Source: Corynespora cassiicola (taxonomy: Eukaryota > Ascomycota > Dothideomycetes > Pleosporales > Corynesporascaceae). Taken from it: DNA of 64,000 nt. The stretch is taken from the NCBI GenBank assembly GCA_022059125.1, contig JAEUWY010000001.1, forward strand, positions 4,278,001 through 4,342,000, in the 5' to 3' direction. Shown here in pieces: positions 23,907 through 34,105 of the stretch (the stretch's first letter is position 1; each line of letters starts with the position of its first letter). The translations under genes were made by a program, and so were the position numbers. The notes under the pieces are model-generated. The model saw only the letters and a program-made list of their open reading frames with translations, was not told the DNA's origin and did not search any database.

Positions 23907-25171
23907 AACCACCCCCCACTTTAACACTTGAAGAAGTCGACAGCCCATGGGCGGACTCATGAAAGAGATGGCACAAAGATGCCTTCGCATATTACCCCCT
24001 TTGAACACACAACTAACTCCACACCCCTCCATGTATATTCCTCTCGACTACATACCCTACCTGTACGAGTCAAGGAAAATTTCATCATTTGATATCACCT
24101 TACCACACCTTTTCTCTTTTCACTTTGTCCTTCTCATCAACCTCTTTGGTGTTTTTTTTGTCTTTTGGCGTTTGCATTGGGGGAGGTTAGCTCGGAAGAG
24201 CGCCTTTTTTTTTTGTCAAACCTTTTTTTATGCGTTGGGTGGGTGGGATCTGAACAAATGCAAATGGAACAACTAACCTTTGCTTGGTGCATCAATCATG
24301 TCTGCTTTTTATCTTGTCTGGCAAGGCAAAGGGCTAAAGCCAAGGCTTTAGGGGAGTATTTATTTGAGAGAGGAATTCGGGGTTCTTGGAAGGATACGAA
24401 TGAGTATGGAATGTACGCTTATTGCACGTCGAAAGGGGGGGTATTATGGGGAATAAGTAGAGGAATTTAGGCAGGGGGTAATTGTTTGAGCCCTTGATGA
24501 TTTTTTTTATTTTTTTTAGGTTTTTGTGGTGTGATGATGTTTTGTGCGGGTGTGTGGTTGAATGGAAGGTAAGATGAGTGAGGGTCGAGATTGTGGGTCG
24601 GTGAGGCGTGGTAGGGTTGGTGAGTATGTTTCGTAAGTATGTTTGATGTACGATGCAGGACAACAAGGTACGGTAGGAATAGTAAGTATAATTTGTTTCA
24701 TACGTAGGATATAACATGTAGAATGATGCTTGCTGGCCGTGAATCGGAATGGAAACGCTCGCTTTCTCCCCTTTTTCTCAATTCGTGTCTATCTATCTGT
24801 GGCATGGGGGTGTTGCCGTGGACGTTGCCACTGCCGTCGACGCTGCCGTTACAAATACATTGGTTGTCGGGTGTTGTTTTTCTGGACCGGGTTGGGGGTA
24901 GTGGAGAGCCCGGCCAGGGAGAGATTGTTTGTTGGTAGATTGTGCGGGGAGTGCTGGTATCAGTGTGGGTGTGATTGTGGATGCTGAATGGAGAGAGAGG
25001 GCTCCGGCATGTATCCAAGTCTCTAGACTCCCACGAGAAGACAGCCAGGTGTGAGTAAAGCGCCGCTCCCTTTCTTCACAGACTCCATGCACCATTGATT
25101 ATGTACCGCATGTCTTTCCTCTTCATCCACCCTCCCTCCACCTCCGTCTACACACGCGCATCGACCCTGCC
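23907..25171. other. Convergent 3' region of cyclin and YIF1
   Basis: T-rich on both sides and without a supported gene; contains several T- or A-runs. Likely holds the two 3' untranslated regions and their polyadenylation signals. Confidence 0.65.
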
Positions 25172-26378
25172 TCAAACCTTGCTCAACCACAGCATAAACC
25201 CGAACTGCACCACATAGCTATAAATGAACAAAAAGTGCGATCGCCGCTGCTTCTGCCCACTACGAATCGTGACCCCCGCCGCGCCCCCAAACCCGCCCTG
25301 GGATGCCTGGTCCGGCAACAAGACATATCGCAAGCTGCGCAGGAGGAAGAAAGCATTGGCACCGAAGCAGTAGAGGAAGATGACCCACCCAACGGTCGCG
25401 CTACCGAGGCCGAGATGACCCAGCAGCGAGGAGAACAAGAGGCTGACAATGACGCCGACGAACTTGTATCCGGAGTAGGCCAGCAGGTCGAGCAGCTGGG
25501 ACGACGAAGAAATGTTCAGAATGAAGGTGCCCGTCTTGATGACGGCAATCTCGAGCAACATGACGGATATGGCGCGCGTGGCCGTGTAGCCCAGGAGCTC
25601 TGGGTTAAAGGCTCCGCGCAGACCGGCCAGCAGCGTCGATAGCAGGATGTACGTCACGAGCGCCATCATGGGGATGTACATGTCGGGCGAGTTGATGTCG
25701 TCGCGGGGCGGGAGGTAGTAGCCGTCCTGGCCGTTGTTGGAGATGCGCTGTTGGCGGGACCATGGCTTGTGCCACCAGGGGAAGAGGACGATGGAAAGCT
25801 TGGAGACGACGTAGGAGTTGGAGACATTGAAGTAGTGTTTTAGGGCGCTGACGCTGACGAAGCGGCCGAACTTGGGGGAGAGATTAGCACTGGAATTTGC
25901 TGATTGGAGATGTGCGATATAGCAGAAGGGAAGTGTTGGTGGGGGATTGGGTGCGCCGGTGACTTCATCCCGTATAACTTGTGCTAGGCAATGACCAGAT
26001 AGAAGCCACGGCGAATACGATCTTCGAATACCCCAATCAGAGCTCCCAATCATCCTCTTGCTTCACACTTACATTCTGCTCCATGTATTGCTGCCCCGCG
26101 TCCACGGCGCTCTTTCCGATCTGGAAGCCCATTTGTGCCGTGGGATCATTCATGAAGCCCCCAAATGCCGGGTGCATGTTGTATCCACCCCCAGGCCCGC
26201 CCGGCTGCTGCTGCTGCTGCTGCTGCCCTGCATATCCATATCCGCTCTGAGGCTGCGAGGGGGGTTGCGGCGGCGGCGGCGAGCGCAGCTGCGGAACTGT
26301 GGATACGTGTTGCGGGACCGGGTGGTGGAGGGGAGGCGAGTGTGCTGGCGCCGGGTTGGCGTAGTTCGGGCGCTGCAT
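25172..26378 (-). CDS. YIF1: YIF1 family ER-Golgi transport protein
   Basis: Two exons: 26378-26073 and 25870-25172 with a 202 bp phase-0 intron, 334 residues. The join reads QQYMEQN then FGRFVSVSALKHYFNVSNSYV, the hallmark of YIF1/Hrf1. The N-terminal ~90 residues are cytosolic and P/Q/G-rich, with a run of seven glutamines encoded by CAG repeats. The C-terminal part has about five hydrophobic segments (for example MMALVTYILLSTLLAGL, LVGVIV-type KFVGVIVSLLFSSLLG, VGWVIFLYCFGANAFFLL, FLFIYSYVVQFGFMLW). YIF1 works with YIP1 and Rab GTPases in COPII vesicle budding and fusion between ER and Golgi. It is divergent to SRP101, another secretory-pathway gene, across a 492 bp shared upstream region. 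Four bases upstream of the donor the frame could read through the intron (VSVKQEDDWEL then stop), which would yield a soluble stub if unspliced. Confidence 0.95.
26202..26225 (-). repeat. CAG repeat coding poly-Gln in YIF1
   Basis: On the plus strand a run of GCTGCT units; on the coding strand CAG codons giving seven consecutive glutamines in the cytosolic N terminus of YIF1. Likely length-variable. Confidence 0.9.
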
Positions 26379-26870
26379 CGTGGAATTGGGAGTAGAGGTA
26401 GGGGAAAATGGATATCAAACGGGGGGAGGGGGTTGCGTGTTCGTGGGAAGCGACGGAGAGAATATTAAGAGTAGTATGGATTGCAGCGGGCGGCAAGAGA
26501 GGGCGCGAGACGCAAAGGCGGGTGCCTGGAGGGAAAGAGGCCAGATGTGCGCTATTGCAGGCGTGGAGCGCGACAGAGTCGATGTGCGTGGTGGGTGGTG
26601 GTTGGGTGGGCGTGGGCGTGTCAAAGGGAGTCTCTGGTCAAAGGCCCAGCGAGCCCCGTCGTCTGTCCTGCGCCTTCTCCGTCGCAACTGCGGCGGCCTC
26701 GCATGCACATCTGGCAACTTCCGCGCCCCGTCAATCGCATCCCACCCCAACGCCGCCCGCCGCAGCACCGCACCGCAGCCTCGTCATTGTGCGTCTGCCC
26801 TCCCCTCCCTCTCTCTGACTCCTGCACCAACTCGCCCTGCTTCTCCGCCGGCCGCCTGCGATTCGGAAAT
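26379..26870. promoter_or_regulatory. Bidirectional YIF1-SRP101 promoter region
   Basis: A 492 bp interval between the start codons of two divergently transcribed secretory-pathway genes. No TATA box is evident for either; GC-rich with C/T-rich stretches, typical of housekeeping promoters. Shared regulation is an inference from the arrangement only. Confidence 0.55.
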
Positions 26871-28881
26871 ATGCTGGACACCTTTGAGATTCTCACCACG
26901 TCGGGCGTGGTCCTGTGGTCGCGCTCCTACGCCCCCGTCGGCCCCAATATAATTAACAGCCTCATCCGCGACGTCTTTATCGAGGAGCGCATAACGCCAC
27001 AGCCCGAGGATGCCGGCAGGAAGCCGACCTACAACAAGGAAGGTTACACGCTCAAATGGACCACCGCAAAGGACCTGGGAGTTATATTTGTGGTGCGTAT
27101 TGCCGATTCACATTCGCGATTGCGGTCGACTGATCTTAACAACTGCAGGCTGTATACCAATCTCTCGTGCACATGACATGGATAGACAAGCTGCTCGACA
27201 ATGTGCGCGCTTTATTCACCGGTCTCTACGGCGAACAATTGAAGAAGGAGCACAGCAGCGTGGTCAACTGCGACAAGTTTGGCCCTTACTTTGAGAGGCA
27301 GATCCAAGAGTTGGAGGGCTCGACCGAGTCGTCCGCACCCAGTGTGAAGCTCACACCCCCGAGTACCGACAATGAGAGCGAAGGCTCCCCCGTGCTCGTC
27401 CAGAAGCCGCAGCGCCCGCTGTACGATACGTCGGCCGATTCGACACCCGTCCCCACACCGGATACGTCGCGACCCACGACCCCCGCACAGAGCCACTTGA
27501 TAACGGGCAAGGCGAAACCGGGCGCAAAGCTCTCAAGGAGGGACAAGAAGAAGGCCGCTGCCGCCAACTCGGCGCCAGCATCTTCCGGGGATGAAGCGTC
27601 GGTGAAGCGCAAGCTCAAGGGATCAGCCAAGAAGAACAGAGTGTGGGGAGAGTTTGGTGCGGAGGAGGAGGACCCCTCGCTGCAGCTGGATTACTCTCAG
27701 GCGGACCTTCGTGACGAAGTATCGGAGGGCGAAGCGCTTGAGGAGATCAAGCCAGAAACTTGGGGACGCAAGACAGGAAAGGGTCAGTTCGTACTGAAGG
27801 ATCTGGACGAGGAGATGGATGCCATAATAGCAGAGCAGAACGCGAAGAAGGAGAGTGCAGGCGCATCAAGTGGTGGTATCGTTGGATCGAGTCTCGGTGC
27901 GATCGGCGGGCTGTTCAGGAATGTGGTGGGCGGCAAGACGCTCACGAAAGAGGATCTCCAGAAACCATTGAAGGGTATGGAAGAACACCTGCTGAAGAAG
28001 AACGTCGCACGGGAAGCCGTCGTTCGATTATGCGAAAGCGTTGAGAGAGACTTGGTCGGACTCAAGACGAACAGTTTCACGAGTACGTTTCCCTACCACA
28101 TGACCGCAAAGATTGTATGCTAACTCTTCCTCCAGCGATCGAATCGACACTCCGCACTTCCATGGAAAAGGCTCTCCAGAAAATCCTCACTCCAACTTCC
28201 TCCCTCGACCTCCTCCGTGAGATTCAAACCACAAACGCCTCGGGCCGTCCCTACGTCCTCTCCATCGTCGGCGTCAACGGCGTCGGAAAATCGACAAACC
28301 TCTCCAAGATTGCCTTCTTCTTGCTCCAAAACCACCACCGCGTCCTCATCGCCGCAGCCGACACCTTCCGCTCTGGCGCTGTCGAGCAGCTCCGCGTCCA
28401 CGTGCGCAACCTCAAGGAGCTCAGCAAGCGCGAGGGCGGAGAAGTCGATCTCTTTGAAAAGGGGTACGGCAAGGACGCTGCGAACATCGCAGCCGACGCC
28501 GTCGCCTTCGCAGCCAAGAACGATTTCAACGTCGTGCTGATCGATACAGCAGGCAGGAGGCACAACGACCAACGCCTCATGTCATCCCTTGAGAAGTTCG
28601 GCAAGCTGGCCAAGCCCGACAAGATCCTCATGGTCGGCGAGGCGCTCGTCGGCTCCGATGCCGTGGCCCAGGCCCGCAACTTCAATGCCTCTTTTGGGCC
28701 CGGCAGGGGGTTGGATGGTTTCGTCATCTCCAAGTGCGATACTGTGGGTGATATGGTGGGTACCCTGGTCAGTATGGTGCATGCGACTGGTATTCCGGTG
28801 GTATTTTTGGGAGTAGGTCAGCATTATGCGGATCTTAGGGGGCTTAATGTGGGAAGTGTTTGTCGGTTGTTGATGAGTTAG
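26871..28881 (+). CDS. SRP101: Signal recognition particle receptor alpha
   Basis: Three exons: 26871-27092, 27149-28082, 28136-28881 (introns 56 and 53 bp), 633 residues. The N-terminal SRX-like domain starts MLDTFEILTTSGVVLWSRSY and continues over the first splice as VAVYQSLVHMTWIDKLLD; it binds the membrane-anchored beta subunit. A charged linker with KRKLKGSAKK follows. The NG domain at the C terminus has the SRP GTPase motifs: G1 GVNGVGKSTN (431-440), the ADTFRSGAVEQL insertion-box region, G3 DTAGRR (522-527), G4 SKCD, and the closing GVGQHYADLRGLN. Function: receptor at the ER membrane for ribosome-nascent chain-SRP complexes; reciprocal GTP hydrolysis with SRP54 releases the signal peptide to the translocon. 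Length and domain order match the family, so the gene appears intact. Confidence 0.96.
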
Positions 28882-29457
28882 GGGGACATGAGGGATGCAA
28901 TGGATTCATGACTAGGGTAGAGGGTTCTCTGGTTCGGTGGGGCATGAGTGTGGGTGGATTCTTGTAGATTATGCTGCGTCTTATTAGGCGCTTGTAATGA
29001 TTTTTTGTATACCGTTCACTTATGATTGAAGAGCTTTTTTGTGTGGTTTATTTAGGCGGTGGCTTTTTTTCCCATTTCGTGTAGGGGTTTGGAGGTTGCT
29101 GGGTGTAAGACTAGGGAAGGTTGGGGAGGGCGGGATATCGTACATTTCAAGCACTGGGAGAACAGCGTCTAGTCAAGAAGTGGTCACTTGGTAGGAGTGG
29201 ATTCGTAGTGTTGAAAATACGAAGTCCTACTATTTCGTGAAGCCTGTCTTTTGGTAATTCCAGGAAAAGGTTAGGTAGGTGGAGGGTACAGCGTGACGTA
29301 GTATTGAGTGGTGCCCATGAATTAGGAAAGTGTATTGTGTCTATACCAGAGAGGTGAATTGTCACCTGGGGATTGGTGAGGTGTCGAAAGAGCTCAAAGA
29401 AAACACACAGAGATCCGCTCCAAACTACATCGTGTCTCAGTTCGAAAAATAAAAGCC
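28882..29457. other. Convergent 3' region
   Basis: T-rich gap between the stops of SRP101 (+) and the orphan gene (-). No gene seen. Marks the border from GC-rich to AT-richer DNA. Confidence 0.65.
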
Positions 29458-32400
29458 TCACTTCTTCCGAATCGAGCTCCATTTCCCCCGAAGCCATTCT
29501 ATTCCTTTCATATTCTCACGATTCCTAGTACCAACTTGCTGATCTTGGCATGCTGCTGAGCCCTGACTGGGTGTTGTAATGTTCGTTAAGCCCGTGGATG
29601 GTGTCATGTCAGAGGCGCTCTCAGACTGTGTGGATGCCTGACCTGAATTTCCAGATACAGTGGGGTTTTTACTCTTACTTATCGTCCCTATTATGGGGCT
29701 AGAAACGTTGGCAGAGTTTCTCCGGCCTAGGAGTGGCGGGTTCGCAAATACCACAGCACCGGCTGTGTTGAGTGTGTTCACATCAACGAAAGACCAGCCG
29801 TTTGGTTTCCGCAAGGGTCTCCAGAACTTTTTCGATACGAGGGACTGTATCGGATCAACATGCTTCTGCTCCCCTGTGCCTTTGCCCTTGCCCTTGATAC
29901 AGATGCAAGATTGGAAAGGATGACATGGCGACGCCCATAGTAAGTTGCTCGTGAACTGCCCGATACTAAGTGGTGTAGCCAGTCTTTGTAGCCTTTTTTC
30001 CTGGATCATCTTCAAAGTCGATACTGATACAGTCATGTAATCCTGTCCAATCGGAATAGATTTCCAATTGGAGCACACCTGATCAGGTTCGTCAGGGCGT
30101 ATCAAGTCACCAAAACCTTTACCAAAGATAGTGGTAACGCCAATTGAAGAGAACAAATCCACCCATCCCTCACTTTGGGAGCCTAGGTGCGCAATGCGTG
30201 TCCCAATGGGTCCAAGAGGTTTGATGATATCAAGAAGGTCAAAACCTGAGATGCTCCTCCGAAAATCCAAAGTTTGTGGCACCTTCAAGCCGTTCTCTGA
30301 TGCGATATAGATATCTCTGTCTATGATGACCTCGATAAAGTGCAATATTTTATCGACTCTGTCCCCAAAGGTTGAGAACTCCTGGACAGTTTTTCCATTT
30401 TGGGTCGACTGCCCCTTGATATACACGGGTAAATTGCGGTTATCCCAGTTTTTGAGTGCTTTCAATGCAGCGACTCTCCCGCTACAGTTGACCCATGTGT
30501 CTTGAAGCTTACTTTCGTCAAACAACCAATCATACGCAGATTCAGGATCTGTTGCATCGAGGCGCAGTGAGATACGAACGAGATGAAGGAGTGCAGATGC
30601 ACCGTCTACAAGCCAAGCTCTCCGGTCCTTGGGGTCGAAGAAAGCCACTGGATGGGCTGCTATCATCTGAAGTGTCTCAGGATAGTCCCGTTCTCGATGG
30701 AGTTTGATTGGCTGCTCTTTCTTATTGGGACGAATACTAAGGCCAGCAATCACTGACATTCCCCCTTCAATATACATGCGATCGACGACAACAGAAGACG
30801 GTGATGGTTGCAATTTAGATGCTTCGATTATACAGTTGGCCGTGGCATGTCCTATGGAGGAATTAGGTACGATCTTTTGTATGCCATATACTTTCTTCTT
30901 TGGAGTAGGACCGCTTACCGCAATAGTCTGTCGCTTTGACACACCATCCGACAATATGACGTGATGACTCGAGGGTTCGAAGCCAAGGCTTCTTCTCATT
31001 GCTGACACCCGCTGCATCAAACTGATTGTCAAAGTAGGAGATTCGTTCACCTGGGACTCTGCTGGTGACGAGATGCCAGGAAATCACATCCGTTTCCATG
31101 CGACTGACAATCAACAATGAGCTAAATCCCTTCATCATCAGTCTTTCTCCATACTGTACTAGTTGGTTCGATTGAACAAGACAGGACATCATGCCCAAAG
31201 ACATCTCGAGGCCTTTCCTTGATTCTGGCCTACGAAGAATTGGAAAGCCCGATACCAAGATCGAATTGCAAAATAGGGGCGCCCAACAGAAACCCTCTTT
31301 GTTGTATCCGGGCATATAATGATCGTCGTATTCAAATGAGAACCAACATGTCCCTCTTATCGGGACTGCAGCGTCTCCATAAGATGCGCTGTTCACAGAA
31401 AGTTTTTGTATGTTAGGATGGCAGACCATGATGCCTTTGTCCAAAGGAGAGCGTCGTAGAGTAGCTGCCAGCCATGCTACCTGTTCTGAAATTTCAGAGA
31501 CGAGATGCGCTCCTGCTGTTACAGAAATCGTGCATATCTCTTCTGATTCGATACAAGCGTTGATATAGGCATCCTTCATCCCGGATATTACACCTGCAGG
31601 TATAAAGTAAGGATATGCACACAAAATAGGTTTTCAATACGTACATGTACAATGTTGGCCTTCTGGTACGGTAACAAGTTCTTGTAATATGCGCTGAATG
31701 TACCCCCCAGTAACAGGCCACGTCTGGTGCATGTACCCAGTCACAGTTAGAACCTGAGCCTTGTCCAACGTGCCAGTTAAGCACAAGACGTTTTCAAAAA
31801 TGTTGGAAGAAGAGTCGAGTTTCAAATCGCCAACGTAGTCTTTGGGGTTCCATTGGAGATGGAATGTCATGTTGACCAGCGACAATGGCCTATGTCGACT
31901 CATCTTACGAAGTGGTTTCTGAGCCTTCAATTGACTCAATACAAATGCTCCAATATCTGCCATCAAATTTGGATCCCCGAACGAGAGTTTCCCATGTTGA
32001 CATAGTTTCGAGAGAAGCCATCGATACGCATCCGATCGATAGATAAACTCCTCGTAGTCGGGAAGTTGAGGAAGTGGCAAATCGCTTGATTCTGAAATAT
32101 CAAGAGCCTGTTGGTCTTCATCGTCGTTTTTGTCGAATGGAGAAACACCACCAGCCCAGTTCTGAAGGTAATCATGTGACTTTTGGAAAGGAATTCGCAG
32201 TTCTCCACCGAAGTCTTCTTCCTCGGACAATTCCTCGGACAATTCCTCCGGAATACTGTTCTCATAGCCAGCCAAGATACTGCAGATAATTCTATAAAGA
32301 ATCTAATCAGCAAATATTCCGAAGCAAAATGGCTTTCATACAGCTTGTAAATCTAACAACTTTGAAACCAATACGAATTTGGCACAAGTCAGAACCTTTA

Positions 32401-33783
32401 ACTTTGAGGGAGAACTTACTGTCTTTTCCGATGGATAATCACAGATGCTTCCCACTGGAATATGTTCGTGGACTCCTGGTGTAACATTCCTGTAAATGCC
32501 CCGACTGCATCCATAATGTAGGCCGAAGGTATATCCGAGACCTTTGACAGTCCGAATCCCTCTCGAACATCCTCAATGAGCCGTTTCGCAAACAGACGGA
32601 TATATTCCAAACCTTCTGGAGTAGAATCAATGGAGTATATGGTATCTGAGTCTTTTGAGATTCCCAATTCTGCGGTTAAGGCACTGTTCGGCTGTATTTC
32701 AGTTTTCAGATTGCCAGTTTCATGGGAAGTAGGCAATGTTGAAGAAAAAGCTTCCCAGGGGCCATTTTCATCATCGAATATGGATGCTTGTGTCAAACTT
32801 TTACTGCTACTGTTAGGGAATTGGCCATCGAACGTTCTTTCCATGGTAAGCTGTTCCGGATATTTCTCTACGTGTCCAGGGGATCCTGTTACTTGATCCA
32901 CGGATGAAGGTGAATCCGGTTCTAACTCCACTTGTGAGGACCGCACTGATCCTACAGTTGCATTTAAAGAGGAGGTACTTGACTTTACAATCAGGCGTGG
33001 AGGGGTGGTCCTTGGCCCTACAATCGGGTGGAAAGAGGTCTCTGACCCTACAGTCGCGTATGAAGAGGTCACTGACGATATTTCGATATTTATGTCTCCT
33101 AGGAGCAAACCATCCAATTTAATCAATTGGGATTGGATTTCAAAGATATACTTTGTCAAGTCTGAGGTTTCCAAACGTGACAAAATTTTACTTGTGGTCG
33201 ATTTCTGTTCAAATCGAACCAAGTGCATGCACAGCCTAATGACCCCGCTGAAGTACCTAAGTAAAGGTACTTTTGTACTTTCCAGGTCCTTTGTTAAGAA
33301 TCGTTTTATACTGTGTCTAGTAGGGAGACTGATTTGCTCGAACAGCTTGGATATTTTGTTCCTGTAGGGTTTCAAATCCGCGATCGACTACGATATATTA
33401 GATTGACATTCTGCAACATTTAAATAAGATACTAACCAGCATTGTTATGTGAATTAGCGACCAAACGGTGGACACTAATTCTTCTTCCGATGATGAAAAT
33501 GCATCCGCTCTAAGAGTAGCAAGCTGCTCAACTCCTGCAAGGAAATGAGCAAAACGTGGTCGATAAAGTGGATTCTTAGGGTCTGTCGAGAACGCTCGAT
33601 CAATATCAGCTACGATATTAATGGTAATGTTATTTGCAGGAGAATAATTCAAGTATTTCTTCCTCAGAGCGCGATATGCGTGGTTTTGCTCAACTGAGAG
33701 GATGGCTTCAAACCGGGAGATGTCCACATCGAGTTGTTTCTGAGCCTCCCAAACGGAACCAGCATGGGGTAGCATCTCCAGAC
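29458..33783 (-). CDS. Large uncharacterised fungal multi-exon protein (5' end unresolved)
   Basis: Five exons are supported by splice signals and continuous frame: 33783-33437, 33387-32420, 32279-31645, 31593-30919, 30851-29458 (introns 49, 140, 51 and 67 bp). From 33387 on this gives 1223 residues, plus about 115 from the preceding exon. That first exon starts in phase 1, so at least one earlier exon lies above 33787; the frame from about 34105 to 33850 (with FEHEHYFNIPFAWSLV) is a candidate but has no ATG. The N-terminal ~250 residues are helical (ADIDRAFSTDP, LYRPRFAHFLAGVEQLATL, VWSLIHITML, LLRYFSGVIRLCMHLVRF) and resemble the N-terminal helical module of some fungal STAND proteins. A Ser/Thr-rich repeat follows, then acidic SEELSEELSEEED, then a conserved-looking body (CWAPLFCNSILVSGFPI, RMETDVISWHLVTS, SRHIVGWCVKATDYCG, DRRAWLVDGASALLHLVR). 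No Walker A, kinase or protease motif seen. I know the body from many ascomycete genomes only as a hypothetical protein. Function unknown. Confidence 0.8.
32221..32249 (-). repeat. Acidic SEEL repeat in orphan gene
   Basis: Two copies of the 12-mer CTCGGACAATTC on the plus strand, coding in-frame EELSEELSEE. Short, perfect, probably slippage-generated. Confidence 0.7.
32951..33076 (-). repeat. Four-copy degenerate 30/33 bp tandem repeat in orphan gene
   Basis: Four in-frame units of 33, 33, 30 and 30 bp, beginning CCTACAGT/TTTACAAT on the plus strand. On the coding strand they give degenerate 10-11 residue units of the form S-x-T-S-x-x-x-x-T/I-V-G. All unit lengths are multiples of three, so copy-number change would keep the frame. 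Confidence 0.75.
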
Positions 33784-34105
33784 CTGTGTGCAAGGGTTAT
33801 ACAGCAGGACTTGCGATATGGGCTTCTTCGTCTCAGATGGTAAGCAGAGCTGTGACTGACGTTGCCTGACAAGGCTGGCAAACTCGCGAGGCTCAGAATA
33901 TCATGTGGAAGGCCTCTGTATTCAGCCTGCTTAACGATGGATATAGGAGTACAAGTGACAAGCGACCAAGCGAAGGGGATATTGAAATAGTGTTCGTGTT
34001 CAAATTTGACACCCAGGCTGAAGACAGTTGAGGGGATGCAAACCAAGCCAAACCAGGCTGCGCATCCTGTCTTATCCTCGTTTAGATAAGCGCTTGGCTA
34101 TTGGA

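Noticed and set aside
30968..30985. tRNA B-box-like sequence GGTTCGAAGCC
   Set aside because: Inside an exon of the orphan gene, with no cloverleaf around it.
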